Positions 55,098 to 63,342 of a stretch of DNA of 64,000 bases are shown here, in pieces. Below the pieces are notes generated by a model. That model was not told the DNA's origin and did no database searches. It worked only from the letters and a program-made list of their open reading frames with translations. Positions within the stretch are counted from its first letter, which is position 1. Every line of letters begins with the position of its first letter. The DNA is taken from contig NZ_CANLBK010000003.1 of NCBI RefSeq assembly GCF_947488835.1, positions 1 through 64,000 on the forward strand, given 5' to 3'. Source of the DNA: an uncultured Marinobacter sp. (GTDB lineage: Bacteria > Pseudomonadota > Gammaproteobacteria > Pseudomonadales > Oleiphilaceae). Both the position numbers and the translations under genes were made by a program.

Positions 55098-56005
55098 GAC
55101 GATTTGTCTCCGCCTGCATCGGCTTTATTCCGAGCTGCCATAGCTTTGCCGTCAAAACCGCCGAGCTTGTCGCCAGAAACCTGCTCATTGTGCACGTGCG
55201 CAAAATGGTGCCAGGCAAATACGGCCTCCATGCCCGTCCGTTTGCCCTGGAGATCTTCTATGTGGTTCACCGCCTGCTTGGTCAGTGCCAATCCCATTCG
55301 CGGCTGGGTTGCAATTTTTGTGGCGATTTTTGTAGCTTCCGCCAGCAGGTCATCCCGCGGAACCACGCGATTTACCATGCCCAGTTCGTAAGCTCGGGAG
55401 GCGGGCATGCGATCGCCCAAATAGAGGAACTCTTTGGCAATGCGCGGTGGCATTTCGAACGGATGAGCAAAATACTCAACACCCGGAATGCCCATACATA
55501 CAACAGGGTCTTGAAAAAACGCGTCTTCGCTGGCTACGATCAGGTCACACACCCAGGCCAGCATCAGGCCACCAGCAATGCATCCGCCCTGCACCACTGC
55601 AATCGTTGGCTTGGGCATATCGCGCCAGCGCCGACACATATTCAAGTACACTTCCTGCTCACGCACGTAGAGGAATTCTCCACCGGGCTTGTTGGTGTGA
55701 TCCCACCACAAATGCTTGTGCTCAAATGACTTGTTGACGTCGCGACCGGGGGTACCTATGTCGTGCCCGGCAGAAAAGTGCTTACCGGTGGACGTCAGCA
55801 TAATGACCTTCACATCATCATCATTGATGGCGCGTCGGAAGCAGTCATCCAACGCGTAAGTCATCTGCGAGTTCTGCACGTTGTTGTACTTGGGCCGGCT
55901 CATGGTGAGGATGGCAATGCCATCCTCAACCTTGTATTGAACCGGTTCGTCCGTTTCGTACACGGATTCATCAACTCGGGGCGTCAGATCGTCAGTGGTG
56001 TTCAT
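55094..56005 (-). CDS. Enoyl-CoA hydratase family protein, steroid operon
   Basis: 303 residues. Crotonase fold with TSTGKHFSAGHDIGTPGRDV, AVVQGGCIAGGLMLAWVCDL and PGVEYFAHPFEMPPRIAKEF. The GHDIG Asp and the W-rich DHTNKPGGEFLYVREQEVYL insert distinguish it from EchA20. It may hydrate the enoyl-CoA made by FadE30 or a later ACAD. Starts overlap ipdB by four bases and stops overlap ipdC by four bases. Confidence 0.86.
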   Translation of the reverse strand: MNTTDDLTPRVDESVYETDEPVQYKVEDGIAILTMSRPKYNNVQNSQMTYALDDCFRRAINDDDVKVIMLTSTGKHFSAGHDIGTPGRDVNKSFEHKHLWWDHTNKPGGEFLYVREQEVYLNMCRRWRDMPKPTIAVVQGGCIAGGLMLAWVCDLIVASEDAFFQDPVVCMGIPGVEYFAHPFEMPPRIAKEFLYLGDRMPASRAYELGMVNRVVPRDDLLAEATKIATKIATQPRMGLALTKQAVNHIEDLQGKRTGMEAVFAWHHFAHVHNEQVSGDKLGGFDGKAMAARNKADAGGDKSS

Positions 56006-56811
56006 GACTCCACCTCTTCCTGCGTTCGGCTGCCTGCCGGGTTGCCTTTCAGCTGTTTTGCACGCAAGTTGTGTGGGTCAAGCTGCTCAATCAAAGCCAG
56101 CTGCACAGCCGTTGGAGCCGCAGTTTGCCCCAAGCTCTCAGCCTGAATTACTGGAAAACCGGTATTTTCCTGAACATGCTCAAAAGACACCCCCGGATGC
56201 AGCGAAATCACCCTGGCAGCGTTGTCTGGCCCTTTGAAATCCATGACACACAAATCGGTAACCGCCACCCCGATGCCCATGGTGTCTTTGCGCATACTCT
56301 CTGACCAGCGCTCGGGTTTGAAACCGACGCCGGATACCATATCGACTTCACCCTCAACGAATACTCGCTTGCTGTGGCTTGGAACAAAAAACGAGTTAAG
56401 GTGATTGATGCTGTTGCCGGGTAAGCCACGTACCCCCAACATCGCTACCTTCGGCTTGTGATAGTCACCGATGACAGAAAGGTTTGTCTGTGCCCAGCGG
56501 TCAATCTGGGTGGGCCCAACCATAGCGTGCCGCTGCCCACCCCAAACATTGTCAAAAATCCGCTCAAACGGCATGTAACCGGAATATTTAGGCTGATACT
56601 CACCACGAGGCCCGACTGGAATCGGTTCTTCGACCAGAAATGCCTCGCTGTCTGTCATTAGCAATTCAGGAGAGTGGGTCATCTTGGCCAGACTGGCACC
56701 CAAACGCGGGATAATTCCCAGACCCGAAGCCAGTACTTCTCCGTTATCACGAAAGGCCTCGGAGGCTGCGACAATCATCAGTTCCGCAAGACTATAATTT
56801 GGTGTGGTCAT
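56002..56811 (-). CDS. ipdB: IpdB-like CoA-transferase family hydrolase subunit
   Basis: 269 residues. Class I CoA-transferase beta-type fold (YSLAELMIVAASEAFRDNGE, VGPTQIDRWAQTNLSVIGDY, GLPGNSINHLNSFFVPSHSK, VDMVSGVGFKPERW). Together with IpdA it hydrolyses ring C of COCHEA-CoA to MOODA-CoA in Mycobacterium. Located 11 bases after ipdA. A C-terminal tail (NLRAKQLKGNPAGSRTQEEV) extends past the usual end. Confidence 0.87.
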   Translation of the reverse strand: MTTPNYSLAELMIVAASEAFRDNGEVLASGLGIIPRLGASLAKMTHSPELLMTDSEAFLVEEPIPVGPRGEYQPKYSGYMPFERIFDNVWGGQRHAMVGPTQIDRWAQTNLSVIGDYHKPKVAMLGVRGLPGNSINHLNSFFVPSHSKRVFVEGEVDMVSGVGFKPERWSESMRKDTMGIGVAVTDLCVMDFKGPDNAARVISLHPGVSFEHVQENTGFPVIQAESLGQTAAPTAVQLALIEQLDPHNLRAKQLKGNPAGSRTQEEVES

Positions 56812-56822
56812 TTATATACTCC

Positions 56823-57698
56823 TCAGAAAGTGGGCACAGGAATCGATGCAAGGTGTTCTTCACCGCCATTTTGCTCGCGGTACTTTTCCTCACCTCCCTG
56901 AACATACTTCTCGAAATAAACACCCCAACCCTGGTCGTCCTTCGCACCATCGCTGTATTCCTTGAGGTGCTTCATATCCCAGCCATAGTCGGGGCTACAG
57001 ATTGTGGGGTGCGCACCAAAGCGTGCTTCAACAACGCCAGTTACCAGTGAGCGCTCAAACGTATTAAATCGCGCTGTTTCCTTATCCAGCTCGAGCTTCT
57101 CTTCTACTACTTCAGCAGACACAATCGCATGCTTCGCGGCGCGCACGACGTGATGATCGAAGTAGGCATCAACGCCTGTTACCAACGTGTTACCCAAGCG
57201 GTCAGCCCGGTTTACGTGAACAAAGGCGTAATCCAGATACAACGCGGGCATAGCGAGCAGTTCCTCACCGTCTTCATAGGGTGAGCGAACCATTTTCAGA
57301 TCAGGGTTATAAGTCAGCACGTCGGTAGCCAACCCTGCACGGGCCGGCAAAAAAGGGACTCGCATAGCTGCGGCTTTCAGCCCCCACTGGAACAGCCCTT
57401 CATCTAGCTCCATAACATCCAGCGTTCCTGCCTGGCGAGCCTTTCGGAAATATGGCTCCAAGGGAATCGCATCGAGTGTTGCAAAGCCAAAAATCAGTTT
57501 TTTCACCTTACCCGCGGCGCAGAGCATTCCTACTTCCGGTCCACCAAATGCAACTACGGTGAGGTCTTTGACATCACTCCTCAGAATCTCACGTACAATT
57601 GCCATTGGCTTGCGACGAGGACCCCAGCCACCAAAACCAATTGTCATACCATCTTTCAGGTGCCCAACAGCCTCAGCCGATGTCATTTGCTTATTCAT
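56823..57698 (-). CDS. ipdA: IpdA-like CoA-transferase family hydrolase subunit
   Basis: 291 residues, matching IpdA length. LKDGMTIGFGGWGPRRKPMA, AFGGPEVGMLCAAGKVKKLI and LDVMELDEGLFQWGLKAAAM. Glu100 in this last stretch stands near where the catalytic Glu of IpdA is expected, from memory. GVDAYFDHHVVRAAKHAI follows. First gene of the 14-gene operon. The 444 bases upstream hold its promoter. Confidence 0.88.
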   Translation of the reverse strand: MNKQMTSAEAVGHLKDGMTIGFGGWGPRRKPMAIVREILRSDVKDLTVVAFGGPEVGMLCAAGKVKKLIFGFATLDAIPLEPYFRKARQAGTLDVMELDEGLFQWGLKAAAMRVPFLPARAGLATDVLTYNPDLKMVRSPYEDGEELLAMPALYLDYAFVHVNRADRLGNTLVTGVDAYFDHHVVRAAKHAIVSAEVVEEKLELDKETARFNTFERSLVTGVVEARFGAHPTICSPDYGWDMKHLKEYSDGAKDDQGWGVYFEKYVQGGEEKYREQNGGEEHLASIPVPTF

Positions 57699-58075
57699 TT
57701 CGTTTCTCCTTACCGACCGGCATATTTGCTATGCCCGCATGCGCTTAAAGCGTTTGAAGTCAAAATTCCTAAGATTCACCGGTGATGCACAAGCCCCTTA
57801 AAACTATAAAAACCCAAGGTAACGAGTGCTGCACTTAAAGGGGAGTAACCCAACCCAGCTTCTCTTTTTGTTGATACTGAACTGATTGTCCCGTGGATAT
57901 GTTGAATACTCATCGTCCATTAAGACTAAGAACTGAAACCCGTTGAACACAAAAGCAGTGATTACTTAAACCCAAAGAAACAAAAACATAACCACTTGAT
58001 TATTTGGGAATAAATGGATCGTAAAACTATAAACAGCCATGCCTGAAACCTGGTTCGCACAGGCCAGCCGATAAA
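57699..58075. other. Promoter region upstream of ipdA, no gene
   Basis: The stretch is A/T-rich with no supportable ORF. It should hold the promoter for the long minus-strand operon. I could not identify a KstR2-type palindrome. Confidence 0.4.
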
Positions 58076-58120
58076 GAAATAAAGACAAGAGGTGAGCCTG
58101 CCGAACTGCAGGCTCCACCT
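58076..58120 (-). terminator. Terminator after the SnoaL-like gene
   Basis: AGCCTGC (58095-58101) and GCAGGCT (58108-58114) pair perfectly around CGAACT, extended by AGGTG/CACCT-like outer pairs. On the minus strand it is followed by a T-rich tract (complement of 58076-58089). Confidence 0.5.
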
Positions 58121-58142
58121 GATTCAGGAAGGGAAAATAAGC

Positions 58143-58772
58143 CTATCGCACGCGGATTTTAGGGGCAGGAGTTCCGCGCCTCATTCCTTTGAGAAAGCCA
58201 TCTACAGGTAATGGCTCGGCAACCTCTGGCAACTCATCTTTTGGAGCCGAGCTTGCCCAAAACTCTTTCCAGGAAGGAAACAGATCATGAAAGGTTCCAT
58301 GGTATGGCTCACGGCCAGGCCAGCGCATCTTCATGTCGCCGATAGGTGCCTTATTCAAGTCCGATGCATACCAGTAACACGGTAAACGACGACGAAAATA
58401 CCAAGCGCCGTCGATGCGTTCGTAGTCATCCCAGTAGAGCATTTGCATCAACACCCACTCGCCACCGGTCTCATGCTCGTTCTTGGAGTAGACGACACCG
58501 ATTGCATGATCTGCATCCACAAACTCTATAATGTGCTGGCCCACATGGTGCGAGGTGCCGGTAAACTGGTGGCGCAGAGTATCGTCGACCCATGCCTTCA
58601 AATGCTCGCGTCCAACCTTGCCCCCACCAACGCGAATGTCAGGAGCAAACAGCCCAACATGAGCATCGATGTCCCGCATATCAAGCGACAAAGAATACTT
58701 CCCGACAAGCTGTCGAATTGCCTCTGTAGATTCTATGCGATCAAGCCTTGCCAGCAAGTCGTTCTGACTCAT
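58143..58772 (-). CDS. SnoaL/NTF2-like protein, possible steroid dehydratase
   Basis: 209 residues. NTF2-like cone fold: IRQLVGKYSLSLDMRDIDAH near 20-38, SHHVGQHIIEFVDADHAIGV near 74-92, and QMLYWDDYERIDGAWYFRRR. Tyr26 and Asp31 keep the five-residue spacing of the catalytic Tyr/Asp of bile acid 7-alpha-dehydratase BaiE, with His at 75-80 as a candidate third residue. With the steroid cluster around it, a dehydratase or isomerase on a hydroxylated steroid is attractive. Other NTF2-like roles remain possible. Single minus-strand gene. Confidence 0.75.
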   Translation of the reverse strand: MSQNDLLARLDRIESTEAIRQLVGKYSLSLDMRDIDAHVGLFAPDIRVGGGKVGREHLKAWVDDTLRHQFTGTSHHVGQHIIEFVDADHAIGVVYSKNEHETGGEWVLMQMLYWDDYERIDGAWYFRRRLPCYWYASDLNKAPIGDMKMRWPGREPYHGTFHDLFPSWKEFWASSAPKDELPEVAEPLPVDGFLKGMRRGTPAPKIRVR

Positions 58773-58840
58773 AACACCACTCCATTAAATTAGAAAGCGA
58801 CAACAAAAACCCGGAAACGCAGCATCCTTGACCGGGATCG

Positions 58841-59620
58841 TTATACCGTATTAGCTGAATCCAGAAAGGCAGGCCTCTCACCACCACCATGCACTAATAA
58901 ATCGGTACCACTCCAGTACGAAGCATATTCAGAAGCCGCAAAAAGACAGGCACCGGCAACATCGCGCGGCTGCCCCATACGACCTGCTGGAATGGTTTTG
59001 CCAACCGCCAAAATTCCCTCTTCGTCTCCGTAATGCATATGAGACAGTTCGGTCTGGATCAACCCCGGACTTACAGACACAACACGCACCTTAGGCGCCC
59101 ACTCCACTGCCAGGGAGCTGACAAGCGAGAGAACACCCGCCTTTGCCGCACCGTAAGCAGCCGTACCAGGTGAGGGTCGGGAGGCGCTGACACTCCCTAT
59201 AAAAACAATAACACCACCGCCAGCCTGCTTTTGCATAATGCTATTCGCACTCTGAGCGACGTTTAAAGGAGCCAAAAGGTTTAGCCGGATAATACTTTCG
59301 CTAAAACGGGGCGAAGCCGTTGCAGAATCCGCAAAAGGACTGCCACCTGCGTTGTTTACAACAACATCGAGACGCCCAAATTCAGACTCAACATGCTCGA
59401 AAAGCGCTGACAGCGCATCCAGATCGCGCAGATCCAAACCGTAGAACACTGCTTTGTTACCAGAAGCTTCCGGAAGCTGCTCTGGCTTGTTGCGACCACA
59501 CACCAGCACTTGGGCACCTGCTTGAAGAAAGCTCTCGGCAATGCCAGCACCGATCCCTTTGGTTCCGCCTGTTACAAGTACAACCTTGCCCGAGTAATCA
59601 AATTTATTTGAACTGCCCAT
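58841..59620 (-). CDS. SDR family oxidoreductase
   Basis: 259 residues from the ATG at 59618-59620, which has GGAGG at ideal spacing. The longer frame to 59779 lacks support. Cofactor loop TGGTKGIGAGIAESFLQAGA, NNAGGSPFADSA, catalytic SVSASRPSPGTAAYGAAKAG with Tyr and Lys, and end DLLVHGGGERPAFLDSA. A classical SDR, possibly a hydroxysteroid dehydrogenase. Divergent from the enoyl-CoA hydratase at 59767. Confidence 0.85.
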   Translation of the reverse strand: MGSSNKFDYSGKVVLVTGGTKGIGAGIAESFLQAGAQVLVCGRNKPEQLPEASGNKAVFYGLDLRDLDALSALFEHVESEFGRLDVVVNNAGGSPFADSATASPRFSESIIRLNLLAPLNVAQSANSIMQKQAGGGVIVFIGSVSASRPSPGTAAYGAAKAGVLSLVSSLAVEWAPKVRVVSVSPGLIQTELSHMHYGDEEGILAVGKTIPAGRMGQPRDVAGACLFAASEYASYWSGTDLLVHGGGERPAFLDSANTV

Positions 59621-59766
59621 CAGCGCCTCCTGGAATAATGACTGCAACAACTCTAATAGGCTCGACACATACGTTCGTCGTCTGAATGGACGATGAGCCG
59701 GCACAAGAACAAAACCACTATAATCAGACATACTGACCCGCAAACCCATCAGAGACTTTGCATGAA

Positions 59767-60552
59767 ATGAATAGCACAAAAAGTGACCCCGTACTGCTTG
59801 ATTTCCCGGCAGAAGGCGTAGGAAGACTCACGCTGAATCGCCCCAGTGTGAACAATGCACTGAGCCTTGAAATGCAAGCACAACTCTCAACCCTCTTCAC
59901 GGATCTAGCTAGCAATCCGGATGTCAGGTGCATTGTTTTAACCGGGGGGCCGAGCGTATTCGCCGCCGGCGGGGACATCTCAAGCATGGCGGGTGTGGGG
60001 CCAATTGATATTTACCAGCGCCACACTGAAAGGGTCTGGGCACCGATTCAACATTGCCCAAAACCCGTGATTGCAGCCGTTTCGGGATACGCCTTTGGCG
60101 GCGGATGCGAGCTGGCCATGCACGCGGATATTATTATTGCGGGTGAAAGTGCAAGCTTTTGTCAGCCGGAGATAAAAATAGGCATTATGCCGGGCATTGG
60201 CGGCACCCAAAGGTTGGTAAGGGCAGTGGGTAAAAGTAAAGCCATGAACATGGCCCTTACCGGCAAACCTATTTCTGCATACGAAGCTTGGGTATCCGGC
60301 CTCGTCAGCGAAATTATCGAGGATGATGCAGTACAAGATTACGCAATAAAGCAGGCAGTCAAAATTGCGCGAATGCCGCCACTGGCAGCTGAACAGATCA
60401 AAGAAGTTATACTCGCTGGAATGGACGCTTCTCTTGAGGCTGGCCTTGCCCTGGAAAGGAAAGCAAATGCCTTGCTGTTTGCCTCGGATGACCAGAAAGA
60501 AGGTATGAATGCTTTTATCGAAAAACGGCACCCCACATTCAAGGGCGAATGA
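59767..60552 (+). CDS. Enoyl-CoA hydratase/isomerase
   Basis: 261 residues from the ATG at 59767; an in-frame TTG at 59758 is the alternative. Crotonase fold: LTLNRPSVNNALSLEMQAQL, LTGGPSVFAAGGDISSMAGV, AVSGYAFGGGCELAMHADII and MPGIGGTQRLVRAVGKSKAM, where Glu114-type and Glu134-type catalytic residues (C-E and PEIKIGIMPG) are present. A standard hydratase, likely beta-oxidation of a pathway intermediate. The only plus-strand enzyme in the steroid region. It converges on the ligand gene. Confidence 0.88.
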   Translation: MNSTKSDPVLLDFPAEGVGRLTLNRPSVNNALSLEMQAQLSTLFTDLASNPDVRCIVLTGGPSVFAAGGDISSMAGVGPIDIYQRHTERVWAPIQHCPKPVIAAVSGYAFGGGCELAMHADIIIAGESASFCQPEIKIGIMPGIGGTQRLVRAVGKSKAMNMALTGKPISAYEAWVSGLVSEIIEDDAVQDYAIKQAVKIARMPPLAAEQIKEVILAGMDASLEAGLALERKANALLFASDDQKEGMNAFIEKRHPTFKGE

Positions 60553-60559
60553 CCGAAGC

Positions 60560-60593
60560 GGCGAGCCGAAACAGCAAAATAGAACGGCTCGCC
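60560..60593. terminator. Hairpin between convergent genes
   Basis: Perfect 9-bp arms GGCGAGCCG (60560-60568) and CGGCTCGCC (60585-60593), 8 bases after the hydratase stop and 11 bases before the ligand stop. There is no T-run on either side, so this may be a shared, weak terminator. Confidence 0.45.
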
Positions 60594-60603
60594 AATTAAC
60601 CAA

Positions 60604-62205
60604 TCACATCGCTCTTAACTTGGCCTTATCAATCTTATTACTTGCGTTTTTGGGCAATTCGCTTAAAAACTTAACCGATCTTGGCACTTTATAATTAGCC
60701 ATATTCTTTCGGCTCCATTCAATAAGCGTCTCTTCGGTTAAGTCTGAACCCGGCATTAACACCACGCAAGCACGCCCAACTTCTCCAAAGCGCTGATCAG
60801 GCACACCAAATACAGCGGCCATAGCGATGTCAGGATGCTCATACAGTGCAGCTTCTATCTCGGCTGGGTAGCAGTTGAATCCACCCATAATAAACATGTC
60901 TTTCAGGCGATCGGTAATAGTCAGATTACCTCGATCATCAAGATAACCGACATCACCGGTGTGCAGCCAACCCTCTTTATCAATAGCCTGCTCAGTAGCC
61001 ACAGGGTCATTAAAGTAACCTTGCATAACATGAAAGCCTTTCAGGCACACCTCCCCAACCTCACCACTCGGTAAGACTTCGCCTGTCGCATCCATAATGC
61101 AAAGTTCGGTTTCGGGAATAGCCTGCCCACTCGTGCTGGCGATAATTTCGGCCGGCTCATCAGGATCGCAAATCGTTGCAATACCGCCACACTCGGTCAA
61201 TCCGTATGCCGTAGTCACCACAGAAAAGCCGAGCTCATTCCGAAGGCGCTCTATCAGTACCGGCGGAATGCTTGATGCGCCAGTAACAGCAACACGAAGG
61301 CTACTGATATCGGCTTCTTTCAGGCGGGGCTGTTCCAGCATTGAAAGATAAAGCGTTGGCGGGCCAGGCAAAATGGTCACTCTCTCAGTTTCGACTCTTT
61401 CGAAAATCTCTTCCGCATCGAACACAGCATGAGGCAACACAGTCGCGCCACTTATCAGGCCACTAAGCCAGCCGGCCTTGTACCCAAAACAGTGGAAAAA
61501 AGGATTCACTACCAAATATTTATCTTCTGGCGCCAGGCCAATCGTATTCGAATATACCGAGAATGCTTTCAGAGTCTGGCCGTGGCCACTCATCACCCCT
61601 TTTGGCTTACCCGTTGTGCCTGACGTGAACAGAAGATCAGAAAGATCATTTGCCTTGAGGGAATTAGCCCTTTCAAGAACCGCCTGCTCAGAGACCTCCG
61701 CACCCCCAGAGGACAAGAATGACTCAAGAGAATCATCAGGATGCTCATTTTCAGGCGAGCCAAGAACAACGATTCCGTCAAGATTTCGAGGGTGGAAATC
61801 TGCAAGCATAGCGGGATAATCCACACCCAAAAACTGCCCGACCACAAAGGCATACCGGCTGCCACTGCGCTCAATTATATCAGCCGCCTCTCTCCCCTTC
61901 ATCCTGGTATTAATTGGCACCAATACAGCACCGGCACAGTGTATGCCCAGCGCAACAACTACCCAGTCCAGGCAGTTGGGTGCCCAAATAGCAACACGAT
62001 CTCCTTTGCTTACACCACGCGCGATCAGAGCTTTAGACACAGCTAGGGCATGCTTTGGAAGGTCAGAATAGGATATTGAGTGCCCTTTTTCTGAAATGGC
62101 AATATGCTCACCACACTCTTTTGCCCTGGCAAGCAACAACTCCGGTATTGTCGAAACCTGGATAGACAGCATGATGTCATCCAGCTTTTTATTTTCAGCA
62201 CCCAT
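60604..62205 (-). CDS. fadD3: FadD3-like HIP-CoA ligase
   Basis: 533 residues from the ATG at 62203-62205 (GAGG 8 bases upstream). The longer frame runs through the upstream SDR stop and is unlikely. AMP-binding motif LLFTSGTTGKPKGVMSGHGQ, then NPFFHCFGYKAGWLSGLISG, ILPGPPTLYLSMLEQP, TAYGLTECGGIATICDPDEP, GWLHTGDVGYLD and TDRLKDMFIMGGFNCYPAEI. The NPFFH.FGYKAG and LPGPPT words match FadD3, which activates 3aα-H-4α(3'-propanoate)-7aβ-methylhexahydro-1,5-indanedione (HIP), as remembered. It would feed the operon at 43889-57698. Alternative: another steroid acid ligase. Confidence 0.84.
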   Translation of the reverse strand: MGAENKKLDDIMLSIQVSTIPELLLARAKECGEHIAISEKGHSISYSDLPKHALAVSKALIARGVSKGDRVAIWAPNCLDWVVVALGIHCAGAVLVPINTRMKGREAADIIERSGSRYAFVVGQFLGVDYPAMLADFHPRNLDGIVVLGSPENEHPDDSLESFLSSGGAEVSEQAVLERANSLKANDLSDLLFTSGTTGKPKGVMSGHGQTLKAFSVYSNTIGLAPEDKYLVVNPFFHCFGYKAGWLSGLISGATVLPHAVFDAEEIFERVETERVTILPGPPTLYLSMLEQPRLKEADISSLRVAVTGASSIPPVLIERLRNELGFSVVTTAYGLTECGGIATICDPDEPAEIIASTSGQAIPETELCIMDATGEVLPSGEVGEVCLKGFHVMQGYFNDPVATEQAIDKEGWLHTGDVGYLDDRGNLTITDRLKDMFIMGGFNCYPAEIEAALYEHPDIAMAAVFGVPDQRFGEVGRACVVLMPGSDLTEETLIEWSRKNMANYKVPRSVKFLSELPKNASNKIDKAKLRAM

Positions 62206-62290
62206 GAAATTAACCTCGTTTCTTCCACCCGGCTCCGCCCTTAGTAGATTGGCGTAGTCACCGAGCGCTTTCTGAATTTGATCGTTAGAA

Positions 62291-63064
62291 TCACTTAGGC
62301 AAGTTACTAAGCGAAGCCATCGTAAAACCGCCATCGGCAACCAGATCATGGCCGTTTATATATGCAGCATCGTCGCTGGCTAAAAAAACAACAGCATTAG
62401 CCATATCACTGGTTGAAGCCAAACGCCTCAGAGGCACTGAACCGGAGCGCGCTTTAAGCACCTCGTCATCGTTGTAGAAGCTCTCAGACATAGGCGTGCG
62501 AACCATTCCAGGGCTCACCGAATTTGCTCTTATACCGAGCGGCCCCCATTCAACCGCGACTTGCCGGGTGAACGCCAGTAGCCCGGCCTTACTCGGGCCG
62601 TAGGCTGCGGAACTGCTAGGGTTAGCAGCACCGACTGACCCGACATTAACAATACATCCCCTGCCAGATTCCAGCATAAAGCGTCCAAACAGCGTCGTTG
62701 TAAGAAATGCCCCCGTCAGGTTCACTTTTAAAATCTGCTCCCAAAGAGCCAGGGATGTTTCCAGAATTGAGCAAACCGGAGACATTATGGCAGCGTTGTT
62801 AACGAGAACATCGCATCGTCCAAACTCTTTTCTCACTACATCACAGGCCTGCTGAACCGAACCTTCAGAGCTGATATCACACTCAACAGCATGACAGCCC
62901 TCGTGAACAGGAGACTCTTTGAACTCCAGATCCAGAGCAACAACGCTTGCCCCCAACTGCAGAAACCTATTGCAGATGCTTTGGCCAATAGCCCCTCCTG
63001 CACCGGTTACTACGACGACTTGCCCCACAAACGAGTGTTGACGCTCAACCACACACTTCTCCAA
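62291..63064 (-). CDS. SDR family oxidoreductase
   Basis: 257 residues. Cofactor loop TGAGGAIGQSICNRFLQLGA, NNAAIMSPVCSILETSLALW, SVGAANPSSSAAYGPSKAGL with catalytic Tyr/Lys, and end DLVADGGFTMASLSN. A classical SDR of unknown alcohol substrate, possibly a hydroxysteroid or hydroxyacyl-CoA. The first gene upstream of fadD3 on the same strand (86-base gap). Divergent from the MFS gene. Confidence 0.85.
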   Translation of the reverse strand: MEKCVVERQHSFVGQVVVVTGAGGAIGQSICNRFLQLGASVVALDLEFKESPVHEGCHAVECDISSEGSVQQACDVVRKEFGRCDVLVNNAAIMSPVCSILETSLALWEQILKVNLTGAFLTTTLFGRFMLESGRGCIVNVGSVGAANPSSSAAYGPSKAGLLAFTRQVAVEWGPLGIRANSVSPGMVRTPMSESFYNDDEVLKARSGSVPLRRLASTSDMANAVVFLASDDAAYINGHDLVADGGFTMASLSNLPK

Positions 63065-63342
63065 ATATCATTGAGCAAAACCTGAAACCATCACAAAGCC
63101 TCAGGCCAACCCAAAATAGAGCTGCAGAATCATTTCACAGCTATTTAGTAGCTCCACATCCTAGTCCAGACATTTTTACCAGTGCTTCGTCCAAAGAGAC
63201 TAGTCCCAAACAGCTAAGCGCCGTAGTCCGAACAGAGGTTGAAGGGGAATGCTGAAGGCAATAACGTCAGGTTGGAAAACACTATAAATGGTCAAGTTCA
63301 CATGCATTTTTATAACTTACAATAATTCCGCGAGTATCTAAT

